A model generated the notes under the pieces. The model was not told where the DNA came from. It made no database searches and saw only the letters and a program-made list of their open reading frames with translations. DNA of 64,000 bases from Tetrahymena elliotti 4EA (lineage: Eukaryota; Ciliophora; Oligohymenophorea; Hymenostomatida; Tetrahymenidae): assembly GCA_000231825.2 (NCBI GenBank), contig JH720400.1, positions 2,399 to 66,398 of the forward strand, read 5' to 3'. A program made the translations under genes and the position numbers. Of the stretch, positions 49,601-62,800 are shown piece by piece; the stretch's first letter is position 1; each line of letters opens with the position of its first letter.

Positions 49601-51262
49601 GGATTAAGTTTAATAAAATGAAAAAAATGAACTGAAGCAGACTAAATAAATGAATTTAAGAAAAGATTTTTATCCTAAAATCACAATAAACATAGAAGAA
49701 CCTAACAATTAGGAAAATAATAATTGTAATTTTTTAAATGAAAATAATGATATTCGTGAATAATCTAACAAATAAATAGATCTTGTTTAAGAAAATATAG
49801 ATTAAGAAAATTTAACACAATAAAATTAGTAAAACTTTATTCGAAGATCAAACTAGTTTAAATTCAATGGGGAAAATGAATAAAAAGTGAATCAAAAACC
49901 AATCTTATAAGCTTAACAGTTCGAATAAAGAAATCTAGTTCTTGTAAATTAGAAAACAAATAATAATGAAACATATTTTGCTGATTCACAAGCAAATTTT
50001 CAATAATAGATACTACAAAAAAAAATAGTGAGTCCTTACTAAAAAACAAAAGTTTAACAGGAAGAAACTTTTACCTATTAAGAAAACGAATTTTTAACTG
50101 AAGTTAATACTTTTAAGAAAGAGGAACAAAAAGATTAAATTCTATCAGCTGAGAGAATGATTAGTGGAAATAAATGGCAATCATAACTAAGTGATGGGAT
50201 AGAAAATAAATTAGAGTTTATGGCTAGTGAATTATAGCTTCTTAAAAATTTAGTCTTATAATTATCTGATTCAAAAAACTCATCTTAATAGAAATCATTT
50301 GAAAATCAAAAAACTCAACAAGTTACTGATGGGTAATAGTAAGACATTTAAAGTGGTAACAACCATGAAATAAAAGAATACAATAAATTATAAAGCAACT
50401 AGAATATTGATGATTCTAAAATTAATTCAATTAATAAAGATACCTAAAATAACTAAAATCCTAATTTAAGTAATAAAATCAGCACCCCTCTTTAATAAGC
50501 CGATTTTATGAAAAATTAAGTTGTCAATCCATTTAACCCAAGCATTTCTAACAATTAATATGAATAAACTTAAAAGAACTTAAATTAGAATACAAATAAA
50601 GAGATAAATGAAAGTCAAAATTAGATAACAAATGAAGTAAAAAATGAAATTTCAAAAGAGTATTAGAAGATCTTAGAATCAGATTACAAGAAATAGCTTT
50701 CTGAAGAGATAAAATCTTACCTAAAGTAATAATAGGCTGATTAGCTTTATTTCCCATAGAAAAGCGATAAAAAGCAAGAAAGACATTCCTTTACTTGTGG
50801 AGTTAAAGATTTTGAATCTGATAATTAATAAAAGAAAATAGATTTAAGCTTTTAAAAAATGTTAGATAAAATATGCATTGATGGAGACTCCAACATTCTT
50901 AATCAATGTGAAATTATAATTAAAGAAGCTTGGAACAACCAAGTGCTTTTAAAAGAATTTGAATTACTTTGTTAAATAGAATTTTATCTGAAAGAATCAA
51001 ATATTCTAGATTCTTTAAAGTTAATTAGGTGGAGAAAGAAATTAATTTAGCTTTAAGATCTTATAGGATATGAAGTAACCAACTTACTCTTAGAAAAAAC
51101 TAAGCACAAGAAAGGTAATAACAAATTTTAATTTTTTTTGGCTTAATGGTTATTATTTTTTAAAGAATTTAATTTATAGGATCTCCTATTTGCGAATGTG
51201 AGCTATCTTAAAAAAAATAAACCTTTTTTGAAAAACTCTATTTTGAAAAAAGATTGAATTGA
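46698..51262 (+). CDS. Tudor-like module + helical region + long Gln/Asn-rich tail, about 1,114 aa
   Basis: I do not recognise the full protein. Thirteen exons are inferred, all phases consistent: 46698-46839, 47018-47134, 47245-47294, 47368-47484, 47532-47601, 47891-47949, 48010-48098, 48157-48251, 48349-48496, 48599-48843, 48909-49035, 49112-51114 and 51180-51262. Exons 2-4 encode a Tudor/MBT-like barrel (N-W-C-D-A-Q-D-E-Y-G-V-W-R-L-G-R-I, then I-E-F-D-G-W-G-T-K-Y). Exons 5-11 encode a conserved-looking helical region (for example D-L-F-Y-L-I-D-T-C-L-T-L-P-Y-E; I-I-W-P-L-L-R-S-I-M-L-I-F-R). Exon 12 is about 650 residues dominated by Gln, Asn, Glu, Ser and Lys, prion-like in composition, and ends in a compact helical piece (L-I-R-W-R-K-K-L-I-Q-L-Q). 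The Tudor-like part suggests binding to a modified protein or chromatin; the rest gives no function. Confidence 0.78.
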
Positions 51263-52795
51263 TTTATAACTTCATAAGAAAATAGATAATGATGAATTAA
51301 AATTACTGATAATGCTCAAAAAAATCATTTAACAAATTAATTATTAAACATGAACTAAAAATTAATAAATCATATTTTGTTTTTTCTTAAAAAAAAGCTG
51401 TAAAAAAATGAATCATATACTTTTAATAAAATAACTCAAAAAAATAGTCTAGAAAATTTATTATTTCTTATATACATAGTAGAGTATCTATTTTTATGGG
51501 ATTGTTTTATTAAATAATAATAAAAATTAGACTTTATTTTAATTAATTTAACAAGAAAGAAACTGAGGATAATAATGGACATAGAGTTAAAATCTTAAAA
51601 CTGTAGATAGAGTAAAATGCCATATTTAAATCTGAAGACGTATTTTGTGCTTAACTTACAAATTTATATTAACATTCCATCTACACCAAAAATTCAGAAA
51701 GGAAAAAGCAATTAGAAAAATTTTTAATTTAGATATTGGATTTTTGATTATAACAAAACAAATTGATTATCACAAAAAACTATCTTACTTAGAATTATTG
51801 TTATAAATATTTATGATTATTAATTTACCTCTAAATGAGTTATATTGTACACCAGCAAATATTTTCTAAACATATTTATAAAATTTGACCCTTTAAAAAG
51901 AGTAAATAATCTTTTTAAGATTAGATAATAAGTTAGATAATTGATTGATTAGAAAATCATATCAGTGTTCTGATAATATTTTCCATCAATTTTTAAAATA
52001 AGAGTGGATAAAGTGTTTTTACTCTTTTGTTTAGTGATCATTCCGAATCAACTCAGCTTTTTTTTGATTGAAATAATAGACTTAGTTTTGAATACAAATT
52101 TTAATATTAGAAATATCTTTTATACCTTTTTTAAAATTATTATTAGTTGTGATTTAAATTTATTATCTTAACTTATTTAATAGTTCTTTAAAAAATGATT
52201 TTTTTTAGATTCTAGCTTAACTTTAGAATTACAAAAATAGAAAACATAGAAGATTTATAATAATGAATTGAAAATAAAGAAATTCTAATTTTTCATACTT
52301 TTTAAAAAAAGAAAGCCAAAAAATTATTATTAAAAGGCTAATTATTATATTATTTTTGAAAAAATTAAGAATAAACATATTCAATAGAAAATATAGTTAG
52401 ATGGTAGAAAAATAAAATATTACTTTTTTTATTATTTTTAATTATTTATCTAGTAAATAAAGAGAATCAGAAGATTACTTTGTTTAAAAAATAAGAATAT
52501 ATTAATAGTTTTTTTCTTTTCATATTTTATTTACGTAAAATCTTGCAGGAGCTGAAATAATATGTGATAACTTATTTTTGTGAGAATTTAATATACAGAT
52601 TTTAAATATTTTAAACTAACAATTAAATTATAATTAGAGTAGAAATAATTAGTTTTTAAATTAAGATTTATAAAAGTAAGTAATGTTATTAAATATATAA
52701 AAGTTAGTGTTTATTTAGATAGTTGGTATTTTTAAAGAATTTGTTATAAATTTATTTTTGCCATGATAATTATTCTAGTTAGCTTTCTTTTGAAA
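51263..52795. other. Intergenic between convergent genes
   Basis: AT-rich spacer between the 46.7-kb gene (+) and the CHIP-like gene (-). No gene, RNA or repeat is supported. Confidence 0.5.
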
Positions 52796-54200
52796 TCAGA
52801 ATTCGATTTTTTCAATAGAATTTTGATCTAAATAATGTTCATAAGCCCAAGGTTCACTATTAATGATTTATTTGTTTTATTATTAAATAAATTACAAAAA
52901 TAAATAAATAAATACTTTTGCAAGTATTCAGTAACAATCTTCTTTAGACTTAAATTAGGTACTAATGGTACATTTACATTAATAGGTTATCTAGCAATAG
53001 GATCAGTATTCCCATTTAATTTAAAATGCTCAATCAAAGCTGATCTTTCATATGAAAATCCATATTATGTAACAACAGGATCTTCATAGAGATTCTTTTA
53101 AATATTTGAAAATGTCTTTATCAATTTTATGAAAATTAAAATATACCATAGTTATAGGGCAGCACAAATGATCAGGTACTTCATTTTTAGCTTTTTTAGC
53201 TTATTTTTAATAACTCTCTTCTACCTAATTAAATTTAAAATAAATTCTATCTTTTGATAAGTGCTTTCTAAATTTTTATTACCTTTTAAATAATATCTTT
53301 TGCTTAAGTTTCACTTATTTTCTACTAATTAAATAAAGCCTTGATATTTTAAAAATCATTTTAGAAGGAAAAAATAAAAATAGATATTCTAAAATTTATC
53401 CTTTTAATTTTTCATAAAAAGTAAATATTCTTATATCTTTTCTTAAAAAATACAATTAGATTAAAAATAATATTAAAATCTTAAGTGTGTATTTAATGTG
53501 AAAGATAAAGCCAAAAATTATTTTAAAAGCAAATAAAATGAAATATTTACTTTCAAATTCTCTATTTCTTTGCTTATATTTTCTTATTCTATTTCAATAT
53601 TCTTAAAATATAGAAGTTTCTTTGCACGAAGAATATATTTATTTAAGTCCTTCTCAAAAACCTATTTATTTTGCCCAGCACAGAGAGTTAAAGCTTAATT
53701 TAATTTAGTTTAAAAAATGTTTCTTATTATTATTTTACTTCTTCATGTATAATTACCTTTAGTCATGTCTTATATTGCTTTATTAATTTACTTGACACCT
53801 TTTTCAGTTTTTCCTATTTATGCTAATACCTATCCACTAATTAAATGTGCCTTTATGTTATTGTTATCAAGTTCAATAGCTTTTTATGCATCTTCATATG
53901 CCTTTATTTTAAAATTTGAAATATTAATTGAATCATGAATGTAATAAGATAATTTATCTTCCTACATTCTAATATTATGACAATTATTTGTACGCTCTTG
54001 CTCTATTTGAAAATAAAATTGAATTCTAGCTATCACAAATCTATTTTTTATCAATAAATAAAGATGAGCATCTTTAAAGATTAATTTTATATTTTATATA
54101 CAATCGCAGAGCTATAATGTTAGAGAGCTGATTTATAATCATTCTTCAAAAATGCATCATTTCCTTATTCCTTAAACTTTTATGCTTAGTTAACTTTCAT
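52796..54200 (-). CDS. STUB1: CHIP/STUB1-like co-chaperone E3 ubiquitin ligase (TPR + U-box)
   Basis: Predicted cytosolic quality-control ligase: TPRs bind Hsp70/Hsp90 tails and the U-box recruits an E2. ATG 54200 opens the first TPR helix (K-F-K-E-Q-G-N-D-A-F-L-K-N-D-Y-K-S-A-L-Q). After an intron comes I-L-F-S-N-R-A-R-A-Y-K-Q-L, then A-Y-E-D-A-Q-K-A-I-E-L-D-N-N-N and I-K-A-H-L-I-S-G-Q-V-L-A-Q-I-G, the standard three TPRs. A middle helical part (L-C-A-G-Q-N-K-Q, I-L-R-A-K-K-L-L-Y) follows, then a U-box: P-D-H-L-C-C-P-I-T-M, L-Y-E-D-P-V-V-T-Q-Y-G-F-S-Y-E-R, I-E-H-F, then P-L-V-P-N-L-S-L-K-K-I-V. It lacks RING zinc ligands, as expected of U-boxes. A last short exon ends I-E-F at TGA 52796-52798. 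About six introns are inferred, including ones near 54080, 53930, 53740, 53560, 53130 and 52880. Domain order and size match animal and plant CHIP. Confidence 0.87.
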
Positions 54201-54849
54201 TATTTGCAAAAAACTATTTATAATTAATTCGCTTTTTTTTATGATTTGATTAACAAAATATTTTCTTTAATTTTAATGGGTTTTAACTAAAAATTAAAAA
54301 GTGCATTCTTTTATTAACTAATTGAAAATTAAACTTGTGGCTTAATTGGCTTAATTGTTCTCTAAAAGTTCTTAAAGCCAATCAAATAAAATGTTACTTA
54401 AGAAGTGTTTATCAGTATAGGGTGAATTAAATTAGCTAAAAAAAATAGCAAAAATTATATTTTTGGATGATTATTTGAAAATTCTTTCTAAAAATCTACA
54501 AAAGCTTTTCACTTTTTTTTCTTCCCAAAATAGTTTATTTTGTTTTGATATTCTTAATTTTTAAAGTTGAGAAATTAATTTTATAAATTAATAATATAAA
54601 AATTATATTTTAAATTAAATTAAATAAGATTAATTAGTGGTCAAAGCGTAGAATAAATTATTAGCTTTAATTATTAATTAATTGATATATATCTTGAATA
54701 GAAGTATGTTAACCTATTTTAAGTAATTTGATTCATTTACTAATAGAAATAAAATCGCTACTATTTATATATTCATACTTTAATTTTGCTGAAGAATTAA
54801 AAATATAAATTAGTAAGTAAGGTAAAGCTTCTTATAATTTTTTTATTGA
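54201..54849. other. Divergent intergenic region
   Basis: 649 bp between the start codons of the CHIP-like gene (-) and the first histidine kinase (+). AT-rich, without a recognisable element; it presumably carries both promoters. Confidence 0.5.
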
Positions 54850-57800
54850 ATGGAACTCTAAAAATAGCTGATTTCTATTTTACTAAGAAACAATGAAATA
54901 TTCAAATTGAAAATTGCTAATTACATATAGAAATACTTCTTATTTTTGTTATACCTTTTATGCAGCTCATATTTATTATCAATAATTTTGAATGTAAGTA
55001 ATAAATTTAATTCTAATGAGATAATAGTAATGATCACATTAAGTTTAACACTTGTAGTTGTTTCCTTTCTAAACGCATTTATAAACCCTAGAAAAAATAA
55101 TAAGTATGTATTATCATTTGCTTTAATAGGAATTTCTCTTGAATATTCTATTTAAGTGCAATAATTAAATCATGATGATTCTTTATCATCATTTCAATTC
55201 AGTTATTTTATAATTACTATCATAAAGGAGCATTATTTAATCTAAAATACAAACCTACAAATAATTTAAGTTTGTTTTTTTACCCTTTACATAATTTTTA
55301 GAGTTATTTTTAGTTAAATTAAAGATCCAAATATTTATTGTAAGATTATAATTTGCTTTATGACCCTTTTTATTGGTTTTAAAATATAGCTGTTGTAAGA
55401 TTCAGTAGAATAAGTTAAGCTAGAAGGAGAACAAGATATTAAATATTAGTGTTAATAAATTAAAATGTAAAGTGCCACTCCTACAAAAAATAGTGAGAAA
55501 TAAAATATGACTAAAAAATAAGTATTAAATATTAAAAAAAAGATGACAGGAAATACTTCTACTAATAAAAACTAGAATTTGAATGATATTTCTTTTAATA
55601 AATATCTTTCTACTTTTATGGCTCATTAGGATGAGACAAAAAGTAAAGAGATGGATTTTGAAAACTTAACACTAGCTCATTCTATTATTTAAAATATTTA
55701 AACTGGATTAGTTATGATCACTAGTGATTTTAAAATAAAATTCTGCAATTCGGAAATGAAAAAATTCTTCTAAATTCAAGACAAATAAACTATTTTAGAA
55801 AATTTAATGGAGATTAAGTTAAAAGGTTAAGAAGATAATCATAGTGATAATTAGTTTAGAAGTAAAAATAATTTAAACTAAAATAGTTTACAAGAAATTG
55901 ATTAAAAAAGTGCAAAAACTTATAAGCATAGTCAGTAGGCTCATCATAAAAAGAAAAATATTCATGTGTCTTAATTTAGTACTAATAATTAAGCAAGAAA
56001 GTATTCAATTGAAACAAATTAAAAATCAAATTTTCAGAAATCTCATTTAAATATTTTGTTGTAGAATTTGGAAGGAGATTAAGTCAAAGGTACACCTAGT
56101 GATTTACATAATAATTTAAAATAGGTAGACATCAGTCTCAGTCCTTACTAAGATCAAAACTTAAGTAAAAACTCTCATCACATAGAAAATTTTATTCAAT
56201 TAAACTAAAATGGAGAAAATAATAATTTTGCAGGAAATAGTAAATAGTATATTCAAGATGATATAAGTATAAGTATTTGTAATTTAACCTAAATGGGTTT
56301 AAAATAAGGGAAATTTACTGAAATTTAACATACTTTTTAGAGTCATGATTTACAAACAAGAGGTGATAATACTTGTAATGAAAAATCAAATAATTTCAAT
56401 TAAATAGAAAATAATTTTAAGAAATGTATTATACCACAAAGGGTATTGTAGATATTTGAATTGGAAGATGTATATTTGTATGATCTTATGAAAGTTATAT
56501 TTGAATAATAAGACAGAGCTTATTATAACAATTGCTATAGTTAGAATGACCTTTAAGAGAATTTTAATAGGTTCGATTCTTCAGAGATTAAAAACAAGAC
56601 TGAAAATTTATTGAAAGCTCATAAAGTAATAGACTAAAAGTAAGAAGGTGATAGAGAGAATAATAGATACATTTCACATTATATAGATAAAAATAATTTA
56701 ATTATAAATTTAAAATATAGTAGCTAACATGAAGTTAAACATATTTAATTTAGAATTAGTTTCTACATTCGTAAACACTAGTTTGATTGGAATGCTTAAA
56801 GCTTTGTTATTATTGAAGTCTTTGAGCTAGATTAGCTCACTCTAAATTTACAGGAAAAAGAAATTGCTGATTACAAAAATAGGATGTTAGCATCTGTTTC
56901 TCATGAGTTAAGAACTCCTCTGAATTGTTCTATTCAGATGTTAAATATACTTTTTGACAAATTTAATTAATAAAATTAAATTTACAATAATCAAGAAATA
57001 GATGAGATTAATTAAAATATTGTTAAGCCTGCACTAATTTCAAACAACTTGCTCATGAATATTATTAATGATATTCTTGATTATGCATAAATTAATGCAG
57101 GGTATTTTAAACTGGATTTTTAGTCTTTTTCTTTATTAGAAATAGTCACTGAATGTGCTGAGCTCATGCATTTTTAGGCTACTTAAAAAGGATTAGCATT
57201 AGATCTACATTTCGATTCTAACTTACCAGAAAAAATCAACTCAGATTAGAATCGCATCAAACAAGTTCTTTTGAATTTATTAAGCAATTCCCTTAAATTT
57301 ACTGACAAAGGCTATATTGAGATTAGGGTGATTTCTATCAATTCAAATTTGATAAAGGTTGATGTCAAAGATACCGGATGTGGAATCCCTTAAGATAATA
57401 TCAATAAGATTTTTGAAAGTTTTGGAAATAAATCACATTAGAAATTTTTGAATACTCAAGGAGCAGGGCTAGGCTTAAGTGTAGCAAATAATTTAGCAAT
57501 GGGCTTAGGAGGAAATAGAAAAATTGAAGTAAAATCAAAGTTAAGTGAAGGAACATCTTTTTCATTCTTTATAGTTAATAGAGATTCACATAAATAGGGA
57601 TGTGAAATAAAATTAAAAGATGTATTTAATAGGAGATTAATAAAATGGGAGTCAATCAACGAAAATATACCTTTAAAGTCTACCTCTTATTTAAATTAAA
57701 AGAGTGTTCAATAATAAAATACTTGGTTTAAAAATAGTATAACAAACAGTTAAAAAATGTTATCCAAGACTGATAATTTGTTGGAACAATCTTTTAGTTT

Positions 57801-59157
57801 AAATAATAATACAAATAATAATAATAATATTAAGAGTAGTCTTAATCATTTTAATTCCGAACTTTTTCAAGATTTTATTTCATTTTCTTTGAAACCTAAT
57901 CATATTGGTATCAACTCTAGCGAATCCGGTAATTTTAAAGTTTTACCTTCTTTCCTAGGTATATCACAAGGATTTTCTAATTTAAATAATGAATTCCACT
58001 CTCCTTGCAGTAAGCCAAGTAATTTAAATTAGGCCTTCCATTTTCATTCTAAAACCATAGAGAGTTTGGTTTAATAAACACCACCACCATTAATAACTAA
58101 CTAATAATCATAATAACAATAATAACAGTCAACATAATAAATTCAGCAATAAAATAATTCTTTAGCTTAATTTTAGAAACAGAAATCTTTATTTTCAACA
58201 AATAACAGGCAAAAAAGTAAGTCAATAAAGGCAATGTAAAAATCTATCAGCATAACTATTGAGTAATAAGACTCAGCTGAGAATCAAATAACTTAAGACA
58301 AAGTATATTAACTTTAAAGTCCAATTAAAATAAATAAAAAAGATTAAATAATATAAGAATCATGCTAAATAATAGAAGATTAGCAGATTAATAAAAATTA
58401 AATTCATGATTAAGTCATTTTTTAAGCAAGTAAAATCCAAGATTTAGATGAAATAGAAATTGTTTTAACAGAAGAATATTAAAACTAATTTAATTAAAAT
58501 CTAAACCCATAAACTGTTAAAGAATATGTTATTTAAGAATCTTAGTAAAACCTTAATCAAAATGATAGCAGTACTTAACTGGAAAAATTAAAGATATCAC
58601 TTAATGTTGTTTAAGATGGAATACTAATAAGAGATGAGTAGTAATAATCTGAAGAAAAAAATAAATAATAAAAACAAGATAATTAATAAAAGGCTTCCAA
58701 CTAGTAAAATAAAATTTTTACAACTATTAAGAATATTTAATGGAAATGTTAATGTCCTAAAATTTTAATTGTAGATGATAATGATTTCAATTTGTATGCA
58801 GTTTCAATGAGATTGTAATTATATTCTATAAGCATAGATAAAGCTTTGTCTGGTTAAATTGCAATAGATAAGTGTAAATAGATGTTCATAAAAAATAATT
58901 GCTGCAAAAAGTATATAGCCATACTTATGGATATTGATATGCCAATAAAAGATGGACATTAAACAACCCAAGAAATTATTTAATTTTATAAATCTTACAA
59001 TATTTAAGTACCTTTTATTTCAGCTTGCTCTGCTTTTGTTTAAGAAAGCGAAAAGAAAAAAGCTCTGTAATCTGGAATGGAATTTTACATAACTAAACCA
59101 ATCTAAACACTATAATTTGAGTAGTTTTTAGAAAAAGCGTTTTAGGAATACTTTTGA
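54850..59157 (+). CDS. Membrane hybrid histidine kinase, 1,435 aa
   Basis: Two-component sensor with kinase and receiver in one chain. The uninterrupted frame runs from ATG 54850 (the first ATG after an in-frame TGA at 54847) to TGA 59155-59157. The N-terminal ~190 residues hold about four membrane segments (Y-F-L-F-L-L-Y-L-L-C-S-S-Y-L-L; I-I-V-M-I-T-L-S-L-T-L-V-V-V; T-L-Y-I-I-F-R-V; I-I-I-C-F-M-T-L-F-I-G). A PAS-like piece (Q-T-G-L-V-M-I-T-S-D-F-K-I-K-F-C-N) and low-complexity linkers follow. The kinase core has an H box (M-L-A-S-V-S-H-E-L-R-T-P-L-N, His about 685), N box (N-R-I-K-Q-V-L-L-N-L-L-S-N-S-L-K-F), G1 (V-K-D-T-G-C-G-I-P) and G2 (G-A-G-L-G-L-S-V-A-N). The C-terminal receiver reads I-L-I-V-D-D-N-D-F-N, the phospho-Asp (about 1361) is in L-M-D-I-D-M-P, and Y-I-T-K-P holds the conserved Lys. 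All catalytic residues are present. The next gene is a paralogue. Confidence 0.93.
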
Positions 59158-59826
59158 AATTTTCTCAAATTATCTCATTTAAATTATTTTATTCAAAAAA
59201 TACAACTTTTATTTATTATTTGTAAATTATCTAGCATAAAATTGTAAATTTTATATTAAAAATATGTGTATCATTTATTTTAATATTTGTTTTAAAAAAA
59301 TTAACTCATATGAATCGTGTATTTCGATTTTCCTAATTTTCATCTAAAATAAATTATATTAGACGAAATTTCAAATTTATAACAAATAGTGATGTCTTCA
59401 ATACTGAAAATATTAAATAAATACTAATAAAATTATTTTAAGGAGTAAAATCTTTAACTTGCTTAGGACACTATTATTAATAGAATAAATCTATTTACTC
59501 AATTATCATTTCTTCTTTAACAAAATAAATTTAAATAATTTTAAATAAGTAATTTCAAGAAACATTTCTAAGAATTGAATGAAGAATAAAAGCTTTTATT
59601 TTTCTTATTTTTCATTAAATTTTTAATTTTATAATCTAAATCGCTAAATTTGTTAACATTTACTAAAAAAACAGATTTGAGATGATCGATCTTTCATGTT
59701 AAGATGAAATAATATTTGATAATCTATTTGAGAAATTTAATATTTGATATAATTAGTTTTTATTTTTAATTTCTAAATAACTTCTATATTCAATTAAGAA
59801 ATAAAATTTCATAAATAAGAATAAGA
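59158..59826. other. Intergenic between tandem kinase genes
   Basis: 669 bp separating the two histidine kinase genes, AT-rich. No shared repeat with the upstream region of the first kinase is obvious by eye. Confidence 0.5.
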
Positions 59827-62800
59827 ATGAACACTACATTAGATGCAATAAATGACTCAATAAATAAAATTATTGAATAAAAAAAATTGTACATATTAGA
59901 ATCTCAAAATTATAAATTCTTTTTCAAATTCCATTCTTTTTTTTTAATACTTTTTAATGGGATATTACAGCTTGGACTTCTTCTTTAATAAAGAAAACTC
60001 AATTCTACCATCAATCCTAATTTCTACTATTTTCTTATATCTTATTAATGTCTGTTATTTATCTCATGTTTTTGCTTTGAAAAGTTGATAGCATCTGAGA
60101 GGAATAGATACTTTTCTAGAAATATATTAAATTTACTTTTGATAGAATATGCCTTTTAACTTATTTAAATTGATCCATAAAACTCATACTTGCTAGTTTT
60201 CATCATTTATTTCATTAAATCAGTGAAAGATGTTACTCATGCTTTTTATTAAATCTCTTAGCTAGTTATAGTAATAATATATTTAGGGATTAGAGTATAT
60301 TTCTTCTATACAAACAATATGTCCTCATTGTTTACTTTAATAGTTTCAACCATAATGAGCTTTTTTCTAAGTATTTAGCCTTTCACTAGTGAATAAAGAT
60401 AAAATTTACTTTAAGACTCAAATATTTAATCTTAGATACATTCAAACTATGAAAAGAATAACTAGCAACAACAACAACAACAATTAAATATTACATTTGC
60501 AAAAAAGTTTAAATAAGTTGATTAACAAAGCTAAATTCAGTCAAGATTAAATTCAGATAATTAAATTTCTTTTCAAAAAATATATTATGGTTAAAGCAAG
60601 AATAATTTAAGCTATTGCTAATCTTAGTTTTCTTCGGCTAAATAGAATCAAAAATTTTTAAATGGGATGAGTAACTTTCTTGAATAGATTGATTCTCAAG
60701 GAAATGATGGATCCTCAGTTGATTAAGCAAGTCAATCAATTAAAAAATAAAAATCATAGAAAGCTAAAAATGATTTACCTATAAGTTAATAAAGCTAATA
60801 AATAGGATTGAATATTTTAAACTCAATTAATACAGGAATTGTACTAATTGATAGTAAGAATAATTTAGTTTATTCAAACTCTTACTTCAAACAATTCTTC
60901 GGATAAAATAGTTAAAATAATGCATATAAACAGTTTTTAAGCTTATTTATCAAAGAAAATCAAAAGCTAAAAGCCTCGATCAAAAGGTTAAAGATATCTA
61001 ATTAAATTAATGATAATTAGTTATCATCTAATTCTAGCTTTTCTGAGATAAAAATAAATAATAGTGTCTATAAAAATGATTTAGCTAACTCAAAAAATTT
61101 AGAAGATAGTGGAATAAATTAAAAAGAAACTAAAGGCAGCCCCACAATTATGACGCGCAGGAAATATTAAAATAGAAAATCTGATTCATTTATTGTTTAT
61201 AATTAAAACGATGATTTAAGCAATAATTTAAACAATAAAGAAACTAAAAATAATGCAAATTAAAAATAAGATAATAAGACTAAGAAATAATTTTATTCTA
61301 AGTCAAAATAAAATAATTTAAAGTTAAAAAAATCGAATTCTTCAATAAACATCACAAGTAAAGGCTAAATAAAATATTAAAAAGAAAAACATTCAGAATT
61401 ACAAGAACTTAAGTATGCATTCAAACAGTAAGTCATTCCTATTGATGTACTAGATATATTTAAAAAAGATGAAGTAGTTGTACTTGATTTGGTTAAAAAA
61501 ATATTATCTGCAAAGTTTAAAAATAAAAAAAATGTTTTTTACAGTGCAGTTAACTTAGATGAAAATTAAGAAGAGTAATAAAGTGAATCTAAATTTGATA
61601 AATCATAAGCCAAATAAAATTTCAAAGGCATTTCTAACAAAGGCAAAATAGACCAAGATGATAACAACATAAATTACTATATAGAAAGAAATAACTTAAT
61701 TATTAATTTTAGTTAAAAAGGTGACTTTTTTCAATATTTGTAGATGAAGATAGGGGTTTATCAAAATGAAATTGACATCTAAAGTTACAACTCATTTCAA
61801 TAGGATGATTTAAAAGAATAAATTTTCATCCTTGTTGAAATTTCTGATCAAAGTTAAATTTAAATAAATGTTTAAGAAAGAGAAATATCGGAATACAAAA
61901 ATAGGATGCTTTCTTCAGTAACTCATGAGCTAAGAACTCCACTTAATTGTAGTATTCAAATGCTTGAATTGATGAATTTGAAATTTGATGATGAGTAAAT
62001 AAATATTGAAAAAATCAATTTAATTTAAGAAGCAAGAGAAGAGTTATTAAAACCTGCTTTACTATCAAACTACTTACTTTTGAATATGATAAATGACATT
62101 TTGGATTATGGATAAATTAATTCAGGCTATTTTTAGCTTGCTTTTAAGCCATTCCCAATTTTAGATTTAATGACTGAGTGTGCGGAGATGATATCTTTTT
62201 AAGCTTCTCTAAAAGGGATTATTGTAGAATTAAATTTAGATCCTGCTCTACCTTAAATAATAAACTCTGATTAAAATAGGATTAAATAAGTTTTACTTAA
62301 TTTGTTAAATAACTCACTTAAATTTACTGAAGAAGGTTATATAGAAATTAATGTTGCGAAAGATTAGGCTGAATTAATTAGAATAGATGTATGTGATACA
62401 GGAGTTGGTATTCCTAAAGATAATTTGAACAAAATATTCGATTGTTTTGGTGACAAATCCAAATAAAATATTTTGAATACTAGAGGGGCCGGATTAGGTT
62501 TGAGTATAGCAAATAGTCTAGCTATGGGTTTGAGTGGAAATAGAAAAATAAAAGTTATATCAAAAGAGAATCAAGGAACTGTTTTTAGTTTCTATATAAT
62601 TAATAGATAATTAAATAAAAAGGGGTGTTAATTCAAACTTAAAGACATGTTCAATAAAAAACTAATTAGATGGGAATCAATGAATAATAATAACACTGAC
62701 TATCATTAACCCTCAATATCTAGCTAGGTTAAAGCATAGAAAGCTTTAAAACGTTTGTAAACAAATGATAGTATCACAAGTTATTCTAAAAATTCAATAA

